A stretch of DNA of 64,000 bases from Daphnia carinata (taxonomy: Eukaryota; Arthropoda; Branchiopoda; Diplostraca; Daphniidae). How positions within the stretch are numbered: the first letter of the stretch is position 1; the number at the start of each line of letters is the position of its first letter. Below are positions 1 to 12,391 of this stretch, piece after piece. Location: contig NC_081331.1 in NCBI RefSeq assembly GCF_022539665.2, positions 6,665,534-6,729,533 on the forward strand, written 5' to 3'. Under the pieces are notes generated by a model, which saw only the letters and a list, made by a program, of their open reading frames with translations, was not told the DNA's origin and made no database searches. Position numbers and translations under genes: made by a program.

Positions 1-837
1 TCTAACAAGCACCCGGGGTATGTCCGTTGCGGGACGTCGACTATGACCGTCACGCTAGAGCCTCGTTTTCTAATTTTTTTTTTTTTTTTATTTTTTACTG
101 TGGGGGGGGGGGATAGAAAAAAATAAAATAAAAATAAAGCCGCCCAGGAAATGCTTCCCTCTTTGCCCTGTTCTACCTACAACCTCATTTTTTTTTTTTT
201 TTTTGAAACTTGAAAAATAGAAATCATAATAATAACACGCGAAGGGAAAGGGGGGAAACAGGAACCAAATGGTCCGGAACTTGTTTTTTTTTTTGTTGGT
301 GTTATTTTGTAACGGGGTCGTTGCTTCGTGATGGCTTCTCTTATGTTTTTTTTTTTTTTTTTTTGTTGTTGTTGTTTTTATTATTATCATTTTTATCTTT
401 ACTCTTTTTTTTTGTTTTTTGGCTGGCGCCGTGGAACGGAGGTAGTTGATCCAATTAGGATTAAAGTTCTTCCCTTTTAGTTTTTGCAGTTGCTCCATCG
501 CAGTTGTCCCAACATTGCATCACGAACGTTTGTGCAACTGGGGCAATAGAGAACAACAAAAGTTTTTCTTTTTCTCGATTACTTCTAAAAAAAAACAAAA
601 AAAAAACAGCAAATTAAAACGATGTCGTGGATGATCGTCAAATAAATCAAACGGGCCAGGGCGAGTGCTGTTGCCACACGCGAGCGCCTGTGTTACGTCA
701 CGCCGTTTCCCACTATCGTTTCACCTTGGAGCGTAATGAGTTGTGACGATGCGCTATTTTCGCTACTTTTTTTTTACGACTTGAAAAAAAAAAAAAAAAA
801 AAAAAAATCTAATAATCAAATTTTGAACACGCGAACC

Positions 838-870
<33 letters not shown>

Positions 871-936
871 TTGCCTGAACGCCTTGGCTTCTATGTCAAT
901 TTTTTAACCGAATTTCTTCGGTCCGTGTTGTTACAG
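1..936. other. Repeat-rich non-coding DNA, probably intron of the IQSEC gene
   Basis: No coding exon is visible. The stretch consists of long poly-T, poly-A, poly-G and poly-C runs (for example poly-A at 784-807 and poly-C at 837-862). It ends in a splice acceptor (TTACAG, 931-936) that opens the first recognisable IQSEC exon, so at least its right part should be intron. The short reading frames here are translations of homopolymers. Confidence 0.6.
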
Positions 937-3495
937 GTACGAAATGTCACAAGACCTACTGGATAAGCAGATTGAACTGTTGGAACGGAAGTACGGCGGT
1001 CGGGGACGGGCCAATAATGCGGCGCGCATCATTCAGCGAGCCTTCCGTCACTATTCGATGCGACGGAAATTCGCCACCATCACGGCGATGGCCAAAGCGG
1101 ACCAGAGGCGACTCAGCCGCCGACTTCACAGTGAGCTGGTCGATTCGGCCTGGTCGTGCCCGAGCAACGGCCACGACGCCTCCAACGATCCTATGTCATC
1201 TGCTTCGATGGCAGCCGCCGCCTCATCGGCAATGACGTCGACGGCGGCCGATGATTCGGTGGCGCGGGCCGAATACGTGATCCGTACCAATTTCGCCGCT
1301 CTGGTTCGCGAACTGAACGAAGAAGGCGTGCGCAGTTCCAGCCGTTCGGTGGCAGCTGCCCGGCATCACCAGCAGCAGCAGCAGCAGGTGCGGATGTCCC
1401 CCCAACATCATCAGCACTTCTACCACCACCATCATCATCATCACCAGCATTTCTACCATCATCAGCACAGTCATCATCAGAATCATTCGAGCGCCGGTCA
1501 TGCGTATCAGTATCAGCACTCGTTCGACTTGAGCCAGTACCATCACGCTCATTTCCAGGGAGCCAGTTCGCCTCCGCCGTCGGCCGTGCTGACCAATGGT
1601 GTTGCCGCTGCTGGCCCAGTTCCGTCAGTGAGTCACTCGCCGTACGGCAGCCACCACCATCACCACCACCATCATAACCATCATCAACAACAACAACAAC
1701 AACAACAACAACACCACCACAACCACAGCAGCCACAACAACAATAGCAACAATAACCACAGTCAGGGTCAGCAGCAGCAGCTGGCCAATGCGCAGCAGCA
1801 CGGAGAATTCCGGCGTAGCGACAGCAAGTCGTCGACGGGGCCGGCCAGCGCCAGCAAGCGGGTGCCGCCCGAAGTGCCGCGGCGCACCAGCTCGGCCTTG
1901 TCGACGAAATCGCCGCTGGCGCCGGCCTCTCAAGGCTCCCTGGCGCACGACTCGCACCATCCGAGGCAGCAGCCGCAGCAGCGCTCGCAGACGCCCGGAT
2001 TGCCGGATGGCGCTCGCCCTTACCCGCCCACGGTCGAACTGGCGGCGTCCTCCGCCGCCGCCGGTTCGAGTGAAAGGCGGACGTCCAACCTGTCGGCGGA
2101 GCACAGCACCAGCGAGGACTCGTTGGAAGGCGCCGGCTACAGCAACATTTTCTGGAGCGAGAATGGCGGGACGGGCCATCATAATCACGCGGCCACGTCG
2201 GCGTCGTCTCACGCCCACTCGTCGCCCGTGCCTTTCCCCACGGCGCCGTACGATCGGCTCAATGCCGGTCCGACGCCGCAGGCCGTCGCCACACCGGCCT
2301 CGGCTGCGTCTAGCCAACCGACGACTCCGGCCCAGGCCAAAGTGCTGGAGAGCATCCGCAAGCGTCAGTACCGCGTCGGCCTCAATCTCTTCAATAAGAA
2401 GCCGGAGCGAGGCGTCGCCTATTTAACGCAAAAGGGATTCCTCGAAGCCAGTCCGCGGGCCGTGGCGAAATTCTTCATCTCGCGCAAGGGCGTCAGCAAG
2501 CAGATGATTGGCGAGTACCTGGGCAATTTGCAGAATCCCTTCAATATGGCGGCCCTGGATTTCTTCATCGAGGAACTCGATTTCGCCGGTCTGGACATTG
2601 ACGTCGCCCTCAGACGCTTCCAGACGTATTTCCGTATGCCGGGCGAAGCCCAAAAAATTGAAAGATTAATGGAAGTCTTTGGCCAGCGTTACTGCCAGTG
2701 CAACCCGCAAGTCGTCGCCCGCCTACGTAATCCCGACACGGTCTTTATCCTCGCCTTTGCCGTCATCATGCTCAACACTGACCTCCACACTCCCAGCATT
2801 AAAGGTAAACACGCCCACCTTTCAATTTGTTTCTTCTTTTTTTTTTTTTTTTTTTCCCATTTGAAATTTGATGTGGACGAAGTTGAAGGGGGGGGGGGGG
2901 GGGGGGAGCGACCAAGGCCAACAAAAAAATGAATTTTGTTTTTCATTTTTTATTTATTTTATTTATTTATTTTTTTTATTTTTTTATTTTTTTATTTTTG
3001 CCTCAGCCGATAAGCGGATGAAGTTGGAGGATTTTATCAAGAACTTGAGAGGGATCGATGACGGTGCCAATGTCGACCAGGACGTGCTGGTCGGCATCTA
3101 TGAACGGGTGAAAGCGACCGAGTTCAAACCGGGCGCCGATCATGTGACTCAGGTGCTGAAAGTGCAACAGAGCATCGTCGGCAAGAAACCCAATTTAGTG
3201 CTACCTCATCGGCGGCTCGTCTGCTACTGTCGCCTCTACGAAGTGGCCGACGCCGGACGACGGGAGCGCCCAGGCCTCCACCAGCGCGAAGTCTTTCTCT
3301 TCAACGACATCCTCGTCGTCACGAAAATCTTTAGCAAAAAGAAGAACGGCGTCACCTATTCGTTCCGCCAGAGTTTCCAATTGGCCGGCCTCAACGTGTC
3401 CTACTTTGAATCCCATCGTGAGTCAACTTTTTTTTTTTTTTTTTTTTTTTCTGTCCAGTCACACACCGGGTCCGGTTGGTTGAAACTGGGGTTTT

Positions 3496-3530
<35 letters not shown>

Positions 3531-4443
3531 ATTACCTTGTGGTTTATTTTATATTTTTCCTGTTCTAAATTGTGTATTAGATTACCCGTTTGGAATACGG
3601 TTATCGCAACGGGTGGACGGGCGCACGCTCATCATGTTTAATGCCCGTAACGACCATGACCGCGCTAAATTTTGCGAGGATCTTCGTGAGGCCATTTTGG
3701 AAATGGACGAGATGGAGAATTTACGCATCGAAGGCGAACTGGACAAGCAGCGATCGGCGGCCAGGATCAGCCGAGCGCCGACGACGCCGACCTCGCACCA
3801 GCCGCCGACTGCGACTTTGCTGGCGGCCAACGGCGTGGGCGGTGCCAACACGTCGCTCTTGGCATCGGGCAGGGACAATCGGGACAGCGGAGTGGCCGAC
3901 ATGGATCACAACGGCTCCGTCACGACGCTGGAAGAGACTTGCACGCCCATCGCGCGGCGGACGAGTAACGGCGTCGGCCACCAGCGTTCGGTGGTCATCC
4001 GGGACGCGACCGGCCGCAGCGAAGCGACGCTGAAGCGGACGACGTTGAGCAACTCGTTGCTGGACATTCACGATCCGGCCGAGCGCTATCAGCGCCGGGG
4101 CAGCGTCGGCTCGCTCGACTCTGGCATGTCCATTTCGTTCCAGTCGTCGACGACCAACAGCACGATGAGCCGCGATTCGTCGCCCAAGAATCTGCAGCAT
4201 CAGCAACCGCCCGTCTCTGCCGCCACGGGCAAAGTTCGAGGACTCCAGCACCAGTCTTCCTTCTTGGGAAACATCTTCCACAAGGCGCGCGAGCGCAAAA
4301 ATTCTCGCGGATCCGATTGCGCCAACGCTGCAGCGGCACCAACCGCCGTCAATGTCAACGTGACGGTCGTGACTGGAACGCCGGCCAAACAGCCACCGCC
4401 TGCCAACGGCAGTTATCCGACGCCTCACTGCACCGACGTCTAA
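937..4443 (+). CDS. siz: IQ motif and SEC7 domain Arf guanine-nucleotide exchange factor (schizo/IQSEC type), 3' part
   Basis: Activates Arf GTPases by GDP/GTP exchange. IQSEC proteins act at the cell cortex and postsynapse; the Drosophila homologue schizo/loner acts in axon guidance and myoblast fusion. Exons read as 937-2804, 3007-3417 and 3581-4443, all GT-AG and phase-compatible; stop TAA 4441-4443. The order is: YExSQDLxDKQ family motif, an IQ motif ([18 protein letters not shown], about 1018-1071), a very long His/Gln/Ser-rich linker (about 1365-2330), the SEC7 domain starting near 2347 and crossing the first intron, then a PH domain ending in the third exon (YPFGIRLS ... [16 protein letters not shown]). 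The first exon follows an acceptor, and codons TAC GAA before the ATG at 944 match the family motif. That ATG is therefore probably internal and upstream exons lie outside the window. Family assignment is firm; the gene symbol is by homology. Confidence 0.9.
1369..1785 (+). repeat. CAG/CAT/CAC trinucleotide tracts coding for poly-Gln and poly-His
   Basis: Inside the IQSEC exon, runs of CAG/CAA and CAC/CAT code for clustered glutamine and histidine homopeptides, with Asn/Ser-rich stretches between them. The synonymous codons are mixed, so the tracts are not pure slippage products. They sit in the linker between the IQ motif and SEC7, which is poorly conserved in the family. Confidence 0.85.
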
Positions 4444-4910
4444 ATTTTTTTTTATTTTTTGGTTTTTTTTTTTTTTCTTGAAAGAAACGGACGGAATCAT
4501 CAGCTGTTCCTCATCTTGTTTTCTTCTCTTCACGCTGTCTGTCCTGTTCCTTGTGAAAGGCTTTTTGTCATCATCATCATCATCATCATCATCAATTTTT
4601 TTTTTCTTATTATATTTTCTTCTTCCTTCTTCTTCTTTCAAAAGCAAAAAAAAAAAACAAAAACAAAAATTATGTTGTAGATTAAAGAATTACGCTGTTT
4701 CTTTCAGTTTGTTCAATCCTCCTTTTCTTTTTCTTACTCTCTTTATTCGAGCCAACAAACAAAAGAAATGCTTTATCCGATGAATTCCTGCCCCTCCGAA
4801 AAAAAAAAAAAAACCCTCCCCGACATCCCAGCAGCGGCTTCTTGTCACAAAAGATTGCTCGGCATGTTTTTGTTTTGTTTTTTTTTTGCGTCGGAACTAG
4901 TCACAACGGG

Positions 4911-4940
4911 GAGAGAGAGCGAGAGAGAGAGAGACAGAGA
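4911..4940. repeat. GA microsatellite
   Basis: Near-perfect GA dinucleotide repeat in the IQSEC 3' flank. Confidence 0.9.
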
Positions 4941-5569
4941 GCGCAAACGGGGCGAAAGAAAAACCAAACAAAAAAAACAAAACAAAACAAAATCAAATGT
5001 TAACCAAAAGATGATGTAAACCACATAACATACACACACACACGCAGACAAGCCTAACCTGATGATGATGGAAACATTTCTTTCTTTCTTTACATGTTTT
5101 TAAAAATAATTTTTGGTTTTCCTCCTCTTCTTTTCTTTTCTGTGTGTGTGTGTATCTCTCTTGTTCTAGACCGTCTAGTCGCTCCTACCCCGACATCCTC
5201 GATTGCATGATTAACAAACAAAAAAAAAAAAAATTTATAATTCAGCTAGTGATTTAACCCACACACACACATATATATATATATATTATCACAATTCTAT
5301 TCTATGTAAAACAAAAACAATTTCGCATAAGCTATAACGTTGGTAAAGAAAAAAAAAAAAAATGAATTGAACGAATACCAGGAAACGATGCATTTCTTCT
5401 CGGCCGGAGTTCCAAAATATTGTATTTAAATGAAAAAAAAAAAAAAATAATAATAATAATATGAAAAGACATCAGCCATTTTCTTCATATGCGTCATGAT
5501 GTATCCGTTTTGTGTGTGCAACCTTTTTTTTTTTTTTTTTTTCATTTCTATTTTTCTATCTTTCATTCT

Positions 5570-5600
<31 letters not shown>

Positions 5601-6023
5601 CTACGTGTACATTTGCGAGAGGAGGTCGAATCTTGTGTTTGTTTTCCTCCGTTTTCGCTCATCTTCTTCCTCGCTCGGTTGGATTTTGTCACTTTCTCTT
5701 TCCCATGCATCGTCAGCCTGAGGAAGAAAATACGAAACGATACCTTTCTCTTTGTTTGATCATTATTATTTTATTTTATTTTAGTTATTTATTTTTTTTT
5801 TTTTTTGTTTCTTTTTCGTGCTATCAACCTCTACTACACTATACATGGAATAAAGTACAACAAATAACTATTTACTATCAACTAGCTTCAAACAATGACT
5901 GTGACTTGTTTCAATATGGAAAACAAAGAAAAATTCGAATGATATCATTTTTCTTTTTCATTCAGATTTCTAATGAACGATCGGCTCACGCCAACGCCCT
6001 GGCGTCCATCGTTTGGAACTTCT

Positions 6024-6061
<38 letters not shown>

Positions 6062-8414
6062 CTGATGCGTTCCTCTTCTTTTTAATTTATGTATATTTCC
6101 CACTCCTCTGTCTATTCCTCTTTATCCGTTGGGGACGCAGTGCCGCAACGCCGTCATCTCCCGTTCTATCCTTTGTGTGTGTGCGTGTGTGTGTGTTCGT
6201 TGTGTCGTGCGTGTGTGTGTGTGTGTGTGTCCGCGCGTTGGGGTTTATTTAGTCTCCCGTGTAAAACCCCCCTCTCCCCCTTCTTCCGTTCGCCATTTGT
6301 TTTTTGTTTTTTTTTTCGACCCCCCCCCCCCCTATCGATTTTTCTTGTTTTATATCCGTCATTTCAATCCTTATTTCCTTCCTTCATTTCTTTTTGTACC
6401 ATTATGTGGTCGAGTTCGATTAATATATATATACATATTATAATTATTTCTTTTTCTCTACGTGTATCCTGAAGGCCATTGGAAAATATTGCGGGATTAT
6501 TTTTATTTGCTTCTTCTTCTTTTTCTTCTTCTTTTTTTCCCACAATTTATTTTCAAACACCAACGCAAAAGAACAAAAAAAACAAAAAAAAAAAAAAAAA
6601 AAACAAAGCGATACAAATAGACATTCGCAACGTGCCGGCACCTATGTTTTTTTTTTGTTTTTTTTTATTATTATTTTAAATATCGACGTGACTATTAAGA
6701 CCCAACGGGACTGTCACGCTGTTCGGTCCAATGAGCAGTTAGCGATGCAGCGTCGGTTTTCCTATTGTGCGTGATGCGTCTTTTTTCTTTCCTTAACACT
6801 CCTGGGTATTTTTTTTTTTTTTTTTTAATTATTATTATAGTTTTAACTACTTTTTTTATTATCATTAAACGCGCGAGAGAGGCTATTGAATAAAATGCGG
6901 AACCGTTAAACAATTTTTTTTATGAAACAAAAAAAAAAAAAGAACAAAAGAATTGCGAAGCGCGTGATGCCTGGGTATTGGGTTGCAATGGGGCGTGTAG
7001 ACCGGAAAGGTGAACGAATGTCGGTACAAAGAGAAAGAAAAAAAAAAAGGGGCAAAACAAAAAAAAACAAAAAAAAAAAAAAAATCTAGTCAGGATTATA
7101 TACTGAACGGGTCACACGTGACACAATAACAAACGGGAACTCGGCTGATTACATCCGCCCAAATGCCCTACTTTGTTTTCTTCTTTTTCTTTTTTTGTTT
7201 CTTATTAGATTAAATCTTGATTGTTCGTACCGCGGAATTGAAGACGAAAGATAGCGGGCGGTTTCCCATTTTTTTTTTTTTTTTTTTTTTAGGTGGGGAA
7301 ATGTAAAGCGACAAGGGGCGAAGGAGAAAGAGAGAGAAGGAAGCAAAACAAAACAAAAAAAAAAAAAACTTGTTGGGTGTGCGCATCCGGATCGATCGAT
7401 ACATCCGTTGGTGGAAGCAGAAAAGAGGAAGGATTGAAGGCAAGAGAAACTGTAAACAAAAGGCAAAAGAAGGGTGGTTGATATGTGCCAACGTTCTGAT
7501 TGTGTTCTCTTCTCTCGTGTGTGTTATATCTCTATATCCGGTCCACCGACCTCTTTTTTTTCGCTATTCCGTCCGCACTTGGCTACGAAAAAAGGGGCTT
7601 CTCTTTTCAACTTTATTTTATTTTTTATACCTTCCTCTTTTTACTCGACGGTCGACGCCATCAATCAACATCACAATGGGAGACGAGAATATGGAGCCAA
7701 AGCCTTAAAAAAAAAAACCAAAAAAAAAAAAAAAAAAAAGGAGAATAAAACGCATTTTTGCTGTTTCATTTCACAGAAATGAAAGGATCAAAACAAGAAA
7801 ATTTGCCTACGGCGAGAGAAAACGGAACGAGAATTGATCGCGCTACCATTCACAGAGACATACGTATACATTACATAATTTGATCGAAAAAACCAATTGG
7901 ATCGGGCAAAAAAAAAAAAAAAAAAAAAAAAATCTTTCAAAAGGATTTATTTATACCACAACACAAATACGTTGAACGTATAAATATCCATCTAGCCCTT
8001 TCTTTTCCCATTCCTTTTTTTTTTTTTTTTTTTTTTTTTTAACCGCTTTGATTAGCCACGTTAGAATAGGGACTATATCATAGCGGAGCCATAATCGACC
8101 GAGCGTGTGATTCGAATCAACCGCCAATGGTACCTCCATTCAAATAAAAAATACACAGATAAGGCTGGGAGGATAAGTTTGTCGTTTGGGTGAGGAAGCG
8201 GCGATATTATTAAACATGATTTTTCTTTTTCTATTTTCCCCTCCTTTACCAGCGGAGAGAATTAGAGAAATAAGAAGCAAAAAAAAAAAAAAAAAAAAAA
8301 AAAAATTATATTTATAGATATAGATATAAATAAATATAGTGGAAATAGAATGAAGAAAGGATAAAAAAAAAAAAAAAGAGAGAGATATAAAAAGAAATGA
8401 AATATGAAAATAAA

Positions 8415-8442
8415 GGAGAGAGAGAGAGAGAGAGAGAGAGAG
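8415..8442. repeat. GA microsatellite
   Basis: Perfect GA dinucleotide run between homopolymeric A tracts. Confidence 0.9.
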
Positions 8443-8511
8443 ACAAGGAAAAAAAAACCTCAACGGTTTTTGGTGGCGTGTTTTTGAGGAAAAAAAAAAG
8501 CTCCTGCTTAC

Positions 8512-8971
8512 CGATGACCTGGAACTGGAATTTACCGGTGTCAGCTAGATCATCCTTCGAGGTATTTGAAAAATATCATGTTGGCGTAACAACCAACAAG
8601 GGTCATATAGCAACAAAAGAGATGTGGCATTAAGTGCAGCCACTTTTATTTTCTGTGCAGAATTCCAGCCATCAGGCGGACCGTCTGAATTCATTCGGCT
8701 TTCAGGAGGGAAAACACGACCGACCTGAATCCACTAACACAAGCAAAATCCGACGCAACCTTTTTCTGTTATTTCTTGCGGGGATCCACTTTGAAAAACC
8801 GGTTTTCTTTTTTGTGTGTGTGTGTGTGTGTGTGTGTTGTATTCAAACTGCTGTATAATCGAACTCACCTCGAATGTAAAGCCGACGGGCAAAGTGTGCT
8901 CTAATTGCAAACGATATTTGATATCCTCGTGATATGTGATCTTATTCTCTTCATTTTTCAAACTCCTCCAG
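8512..8971 (-). CDS. Two internal exons of an unrecognised minus-strand gene
   Basis: Reading the minus strand, exon 8971-8869 follows an acceptor (CTAAATAG) and ends at a consensus donor (GTGAGT). Exon 8554-8512 follows an acceptor (CTCGAAG) and ends at GTAAGC. The exons are 103 and 43 nt and join in phase: one leading base, 34 codons, then 14 codons plus one base. The product contains ITYHEDIKYRLQLEHTLPVG followed by FTFE and DDLADTGKFQFQVI, a mixed composition unlike the surrounding simple DNA. I do not recognise the family. First and last exons were not found. It lies head-to-head with TMEM30, so its promoter may fall within 9000-9590. Confidence 0.45.
8813..8837. repeat. TG microsatellite
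   Basis: TG dinucleotide run inside the intron between the two minus-strand exons. Confidence 0.85.
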
Positions 8972-9596
8972 CTATTTAGAAACGAAAAAAAAAAGAATAG
9001 AAATTCAATCCCTAAATTGTGTGGCCATCATTAGTCAAATGAATGGTAAATGTTATTTTTTTTTTTAGAGTGGGATTGCTCTTTGAATGACGAAATTGCT
9101 TGCATTAGCAATGAAGGCAAAGAGTCCGACAACACAGTACGCCCTTTGACGGTTGATTAGTTGGAGGAATATTCAAGTCACGTGCACGTATATATTTTAA
9201 TAACTTAATATGCAACAGTGAATGCCGCTTTGCGAGCGTGAATAAGAAGTCGATATTCAGGCTTTAATTTTTTTGTATAAACAATGTCAGAAAAAAGAAA
9301 ATTTTTGTATATGTTCACTTGAAACCAAAAGATGGCGTCAGAAGGATTGATTAATGGGTTTTGCAAGAAATGGTCACCATAGAGACACGGCGCTGTTGTA
9401 TTGTGTGTACATATACACAAATAAAGGAAAAATTCGGGACTAGCGAGACCAACAGTCAAACACACCTTCTATTTTCCTCCCGATAAAGAAGTGTTGCAAC
9501 CTGTACTAGTGACTGTGACTCTCACTCGTTACGTCGCTTCTTTAAACAACGGTGGGCTTAAAAGAAGTATAGCTTTTCTGTTAAGTAATAAAAGCA
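8972..9596. other. Intergenic region upstream of TMEM30
   Basis: No supported exon. It probably contains the TMEM30 promoter and 5' UTR and perhaps the start of the unrecognised minus-strand gene. I see no clear TATA box. Confidence 0.4.
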
Positions 9597-11326
9597 ATGA
9601 CAGACCCTGGAAATTCGCAGCCGTCTTCAGTATCCCGAAAGCCGTCAAGTGAGAAGTTATATATTGTATAGCATTTTACAAAAAAATTCTGTATATTGGT
9701 TTATGAGCACTGGAAGGTAATGTTACATTCCATTTCAGATAGTGCTTTTAAACAGCAACGATTGCCAGCTTGGCAGCCCATCTTAACTGCTGGGACAGTT
9801 CTGCCTACTTTCTTCATCATAGGTGTTGCTTTCATACCAATTGGTATCGGCTTGCTTCATTTCTCAAATAACGTAAGTAACCTTTAAATTGTTTCATTCA
9901 GTCAAAGTGTTACACTTATTAATGATTTTAGGTAAAAGAGTTTGTCTATGACTACACAGACTGCATTAGCCAAGAAGACACAAACCAAACATGCGCAACA
10001 ATTCTGGAATCAGATATTACTAAAAGCTGCACCTGTATTCTGCCAGTTAATTTGACTGAAACATATGATGTAAAGTTTGCCTGTGTAGGATGCGCTTTAA
10101 AGTTATAACTCTGAAGTTTGTGCACACCAGGGAGATGTATACATCTACTATGGCTTGAGTAATTTTTACCAAAATCATCGACGCTATGTCAAGTCAAGAG
10201 ATGATCACCAACTGCTGGGTGTACTGGGTCCTGTCTCCAATGAGTGTGATCCATTTGCCCGCTATCCAGATCCCAACAACCCAGCTATCACGAAACAAGT
10301 GGTTCCTTGTGGTGCTATAGCCAATAGCATTTTTAATGGTATTCCCAATAATTTAGTATCTGCAGATACAAACTGGTCTAATGTTTGAATTGATCTCTTT
10401 ACTAGATACGTTGAAGCTGCATAGAGAAGATGGTCAACCTGTTCCCGTTCTGAACACAGGCATTGCTTGGCCTTCTGACAAACAAATGAAATTCAGGAAC
10501 CCACCAAATAGCAACACCAACTTGAGTGAAGGTAGCCCATCGTTGCAGTGTTTCACCTGTTGTTAAATTTATTACCATTCCATTCCCTTCATTGCAACAG
10601 TGTACAAGGATTACATCAAACCCCAAAATTGGAGAAAAAACATCTGGGAACTAGACCCTTCCAATCCTGAAAATAATGGCTTGCAGAACGAAGATTTAAT
10701 TGTTTGGATGAGAACGGCTGCGTTACCGACATTCCGTAAGTTGTATCGTCGTCTAAACCGCACTGCCGAAGGTTACAATTCCGGACTTAAAGCTGGCAAC
10801 TACGTTCTCACTGTAGAATATAGTAAGTATGCTCACGCTTAGGATCTCATAAATTGTATTGTTCTTTCGTGTGCTCAGTGCTTCACGCGAGATTGAACAA
10901 AGCGTAATTTCTTGAAATATTTTTATATTAGATTATCCAGTGAAATCCTTTGCCGGTAGTAAGCGAATCATAATTTCGACAACTTCGTTGCTTGGTGGCA
11001 AAAACCCTTTCCTCGGCATCGGTTACATTGTGGTGGGTTGCATCGTTCTTCTCCTCGGCATCGTTTTTCTCATCATTCACATAAAGTGTGGTAAAAGGTA
11101 CGAACGTGTGCTACGCTTTAAAACTTTGATTTTACTGTCGTTGTCTGTATATCACTCTTTGCGTGCTAAACTGGTACGTAGTGAAGGATGCAGAGAATGC
11201 TCAGTGACATTTTAGAACATTAGTGTCTCTCGAACCGTGTCGAATTGTCATAATGGTGTTCGTCTATTTTCGTTTTTCAGTACTAGTGAAATGACCAACG
11301 TTACTCCCCGCTCGCCGTACCAATGA
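9597..11326 (+). CDS. CDC50/TMEM30 family, P4-ATPase (lipid flippase) beta subunit
   Basis: CDC50 proteins escort P4-ATPases from the ER and are needed for phospholipid flipping. Eight exons: 9597-9648, 9739-9872, 9932-10069, 10131-10338, 10406-10531, 10601-10822, 10932-11097 and 11281-11326; all GT-AG and phase-consistent. The start at 9597 gives a short Ser-rich cytosolic N-terminus before [12 protein letters not shown], the family's entry into the first membrane segment. A large extracellular loop follows with paired cysteines ([36 protein letters not shown]) and N-glycosylation sequons (NQT, NLT, NLS, NRT). [14 protein letters not shown] and [20 protein letters not shown] are hallmark segments. 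The second membrane segment is about 11003-11088, followed by a short cytosolic tail. AATAAA at 11681-11686 is the likely polyA signal. Confidence 0.95.
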
Positions 11327-12186
11327 AATACGTCAGATGCAAGGAAGAGAATTTCTCTAATGGCTATCACCTTGAAATGGGGACTACTGAAACTGGGGCA
11401 ATCGCAGCGTTTTCCCTGCTAGTCTTAATTTTGTTTGTGGCTGATTTAAACATTGTTTGTGTACCTTTTTCTTCTAGCTGTAACGATACGTCTTTAACTT
11501 CATTCACCTACAAACCATTTTTGCACAACCTGCAGTTTTGACGGAAATAACCAGATAAGAAAAATAACCAGAAACCCAGTCTCTGGAAATAATTAAAGAG
11601 AACGATCATATCCGTAGGTTATGTGCGTCTTACCTTTCCGGCGAAAACATAAGTTTCGGTTTCTGTATTTATGTATCTTTAATAAAATGTTAAATTCAAA
11701 GTTTTGTTTCTTGCATCCAAGGATTGGCCAGCAAGAGCTTTTTCGGAAAGTTGTTCGCGAAGAATAATAAATCGTTGTTCATTGTTTGTACAGGGATAAC
11801 TGACATTGGCTGTTTGGTGGATAAGTGTTATTTTTAGACTTTCTTCCTTCAGTATTAGTAACCATTCCAGCATTTTCGAAAAAAACTTTTTGGCACATTC
11901 AGAATACAATGTCTACGGCTCTTGTCGTTCATTTAATGGATAACTAAGCTTATCTTTGCGATACCTCGCGAAAAGAACAGAAGAAAGAGTAATTTGATTG
12001 AAAGATCTTTTTCATACGAATGAGGCCGAATAGGTTAAAAATTATTCTTTTGAGCCCCCATCACTATACATATCATTTAAAGAATACCTGAAAGTAATCC
12101 TATTTTCTGGTTTCATTTCATTTACCGTTTTAATTATTGGTATTGGATGGGGTGGTAACAAACCAATCCAAGATCAAAATAATGTG
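11327..12186. other. TMEM30 3' UTR and intergenic region
   Basis: AATAAA at 11681-11686 probably ends the TMEM30 transcript. The remainder up to 12186 shows no supported coding exon. Confidence 0.5.
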
Positions 12187-12335
12187 TCAATTTGCCAAAA
12201 AAATCGTCTTATTGCCTAGTGCTCGTCCGCGAGTAACAACTTCCACGTTAGAGGGCTCCTCGTAGTCTTCGATTTCCTCGATGATTTCCACGTTCCAGTA
12301 ACATGAATCACGCCTCTTCGTCAACCAGTAAGCAA
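12187..12335 (-). CDS. Possible terminal exon of an unidentified minus-strand gene
   Basis: On the minus strand a good acceptor (ACTATTGCAG, just above 12335) is followed by 49 open codons and a TGA at 12189-12187. The peptide is acidic in the middle (NVEIIEEIEDYEEPSNVEVV) and non-repetitive, which is unusual for random frames here. I found no upstream exon; it would have to lie antisense to TSEN34. It could be a pseudogene fragment or a chance frame. Confidence 0.25.
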
Positions 12336-12391
12336 CTGCAATAGTTTTATATTACAACCGGCAATATTAAGTCATTTGTTATTTTTGTGAA

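Larger units (their letters stand above)
4444..8511. other. IQSEC 3' UTR and low-complexity intergenic DNA
   Basis: Downstream of the IQSEC stop. It holds a CAT repeat (4568-4594), a GA repeat (4911-4940), many poly-T/poly-A runs, GT repeats (about 6173-6231) and a GA repeat (8415-8442). An AATAAA at 5849-5854 is a possible polyadenylation signal for IQSEC, but many A-rich alternatives exist. I see no coding exon on either strand that is not a homopolymer translation; an open stretch on the minus strand at about 7951-8139 is not supported by a clean acceptor. Confidence 0.6.

Noticed and set aside
88-900. Several open frames rich in Phe, Lys or Pro at the left end
   Set aside because: They are translations of poly-T, poly-A and poly-C runs with no conserved peptide or splice context.
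1625-2317. Long Arg/Val-rich minus-strand frame opposite the IQSEC exon
   Set aside because: It is an antisense shadow of a GC-rich, repeat-rich coding exon.
3721-4647. 308-codon minus-strand frame opposite the third IQSEC exon
   Set aside because: Arg-rich antisense shadow running into homopolymers; the plus strand carries a recognisable PH domain.
7951-8139. Minus-strand frame beginning MEVPLAVDSNH as a further exon of the unrecognised gene
   Set aside because: No acceptor gives this frame in phase with the exon at 8512; the phase-compatible acceptor gives a different peptide that I cannot support.
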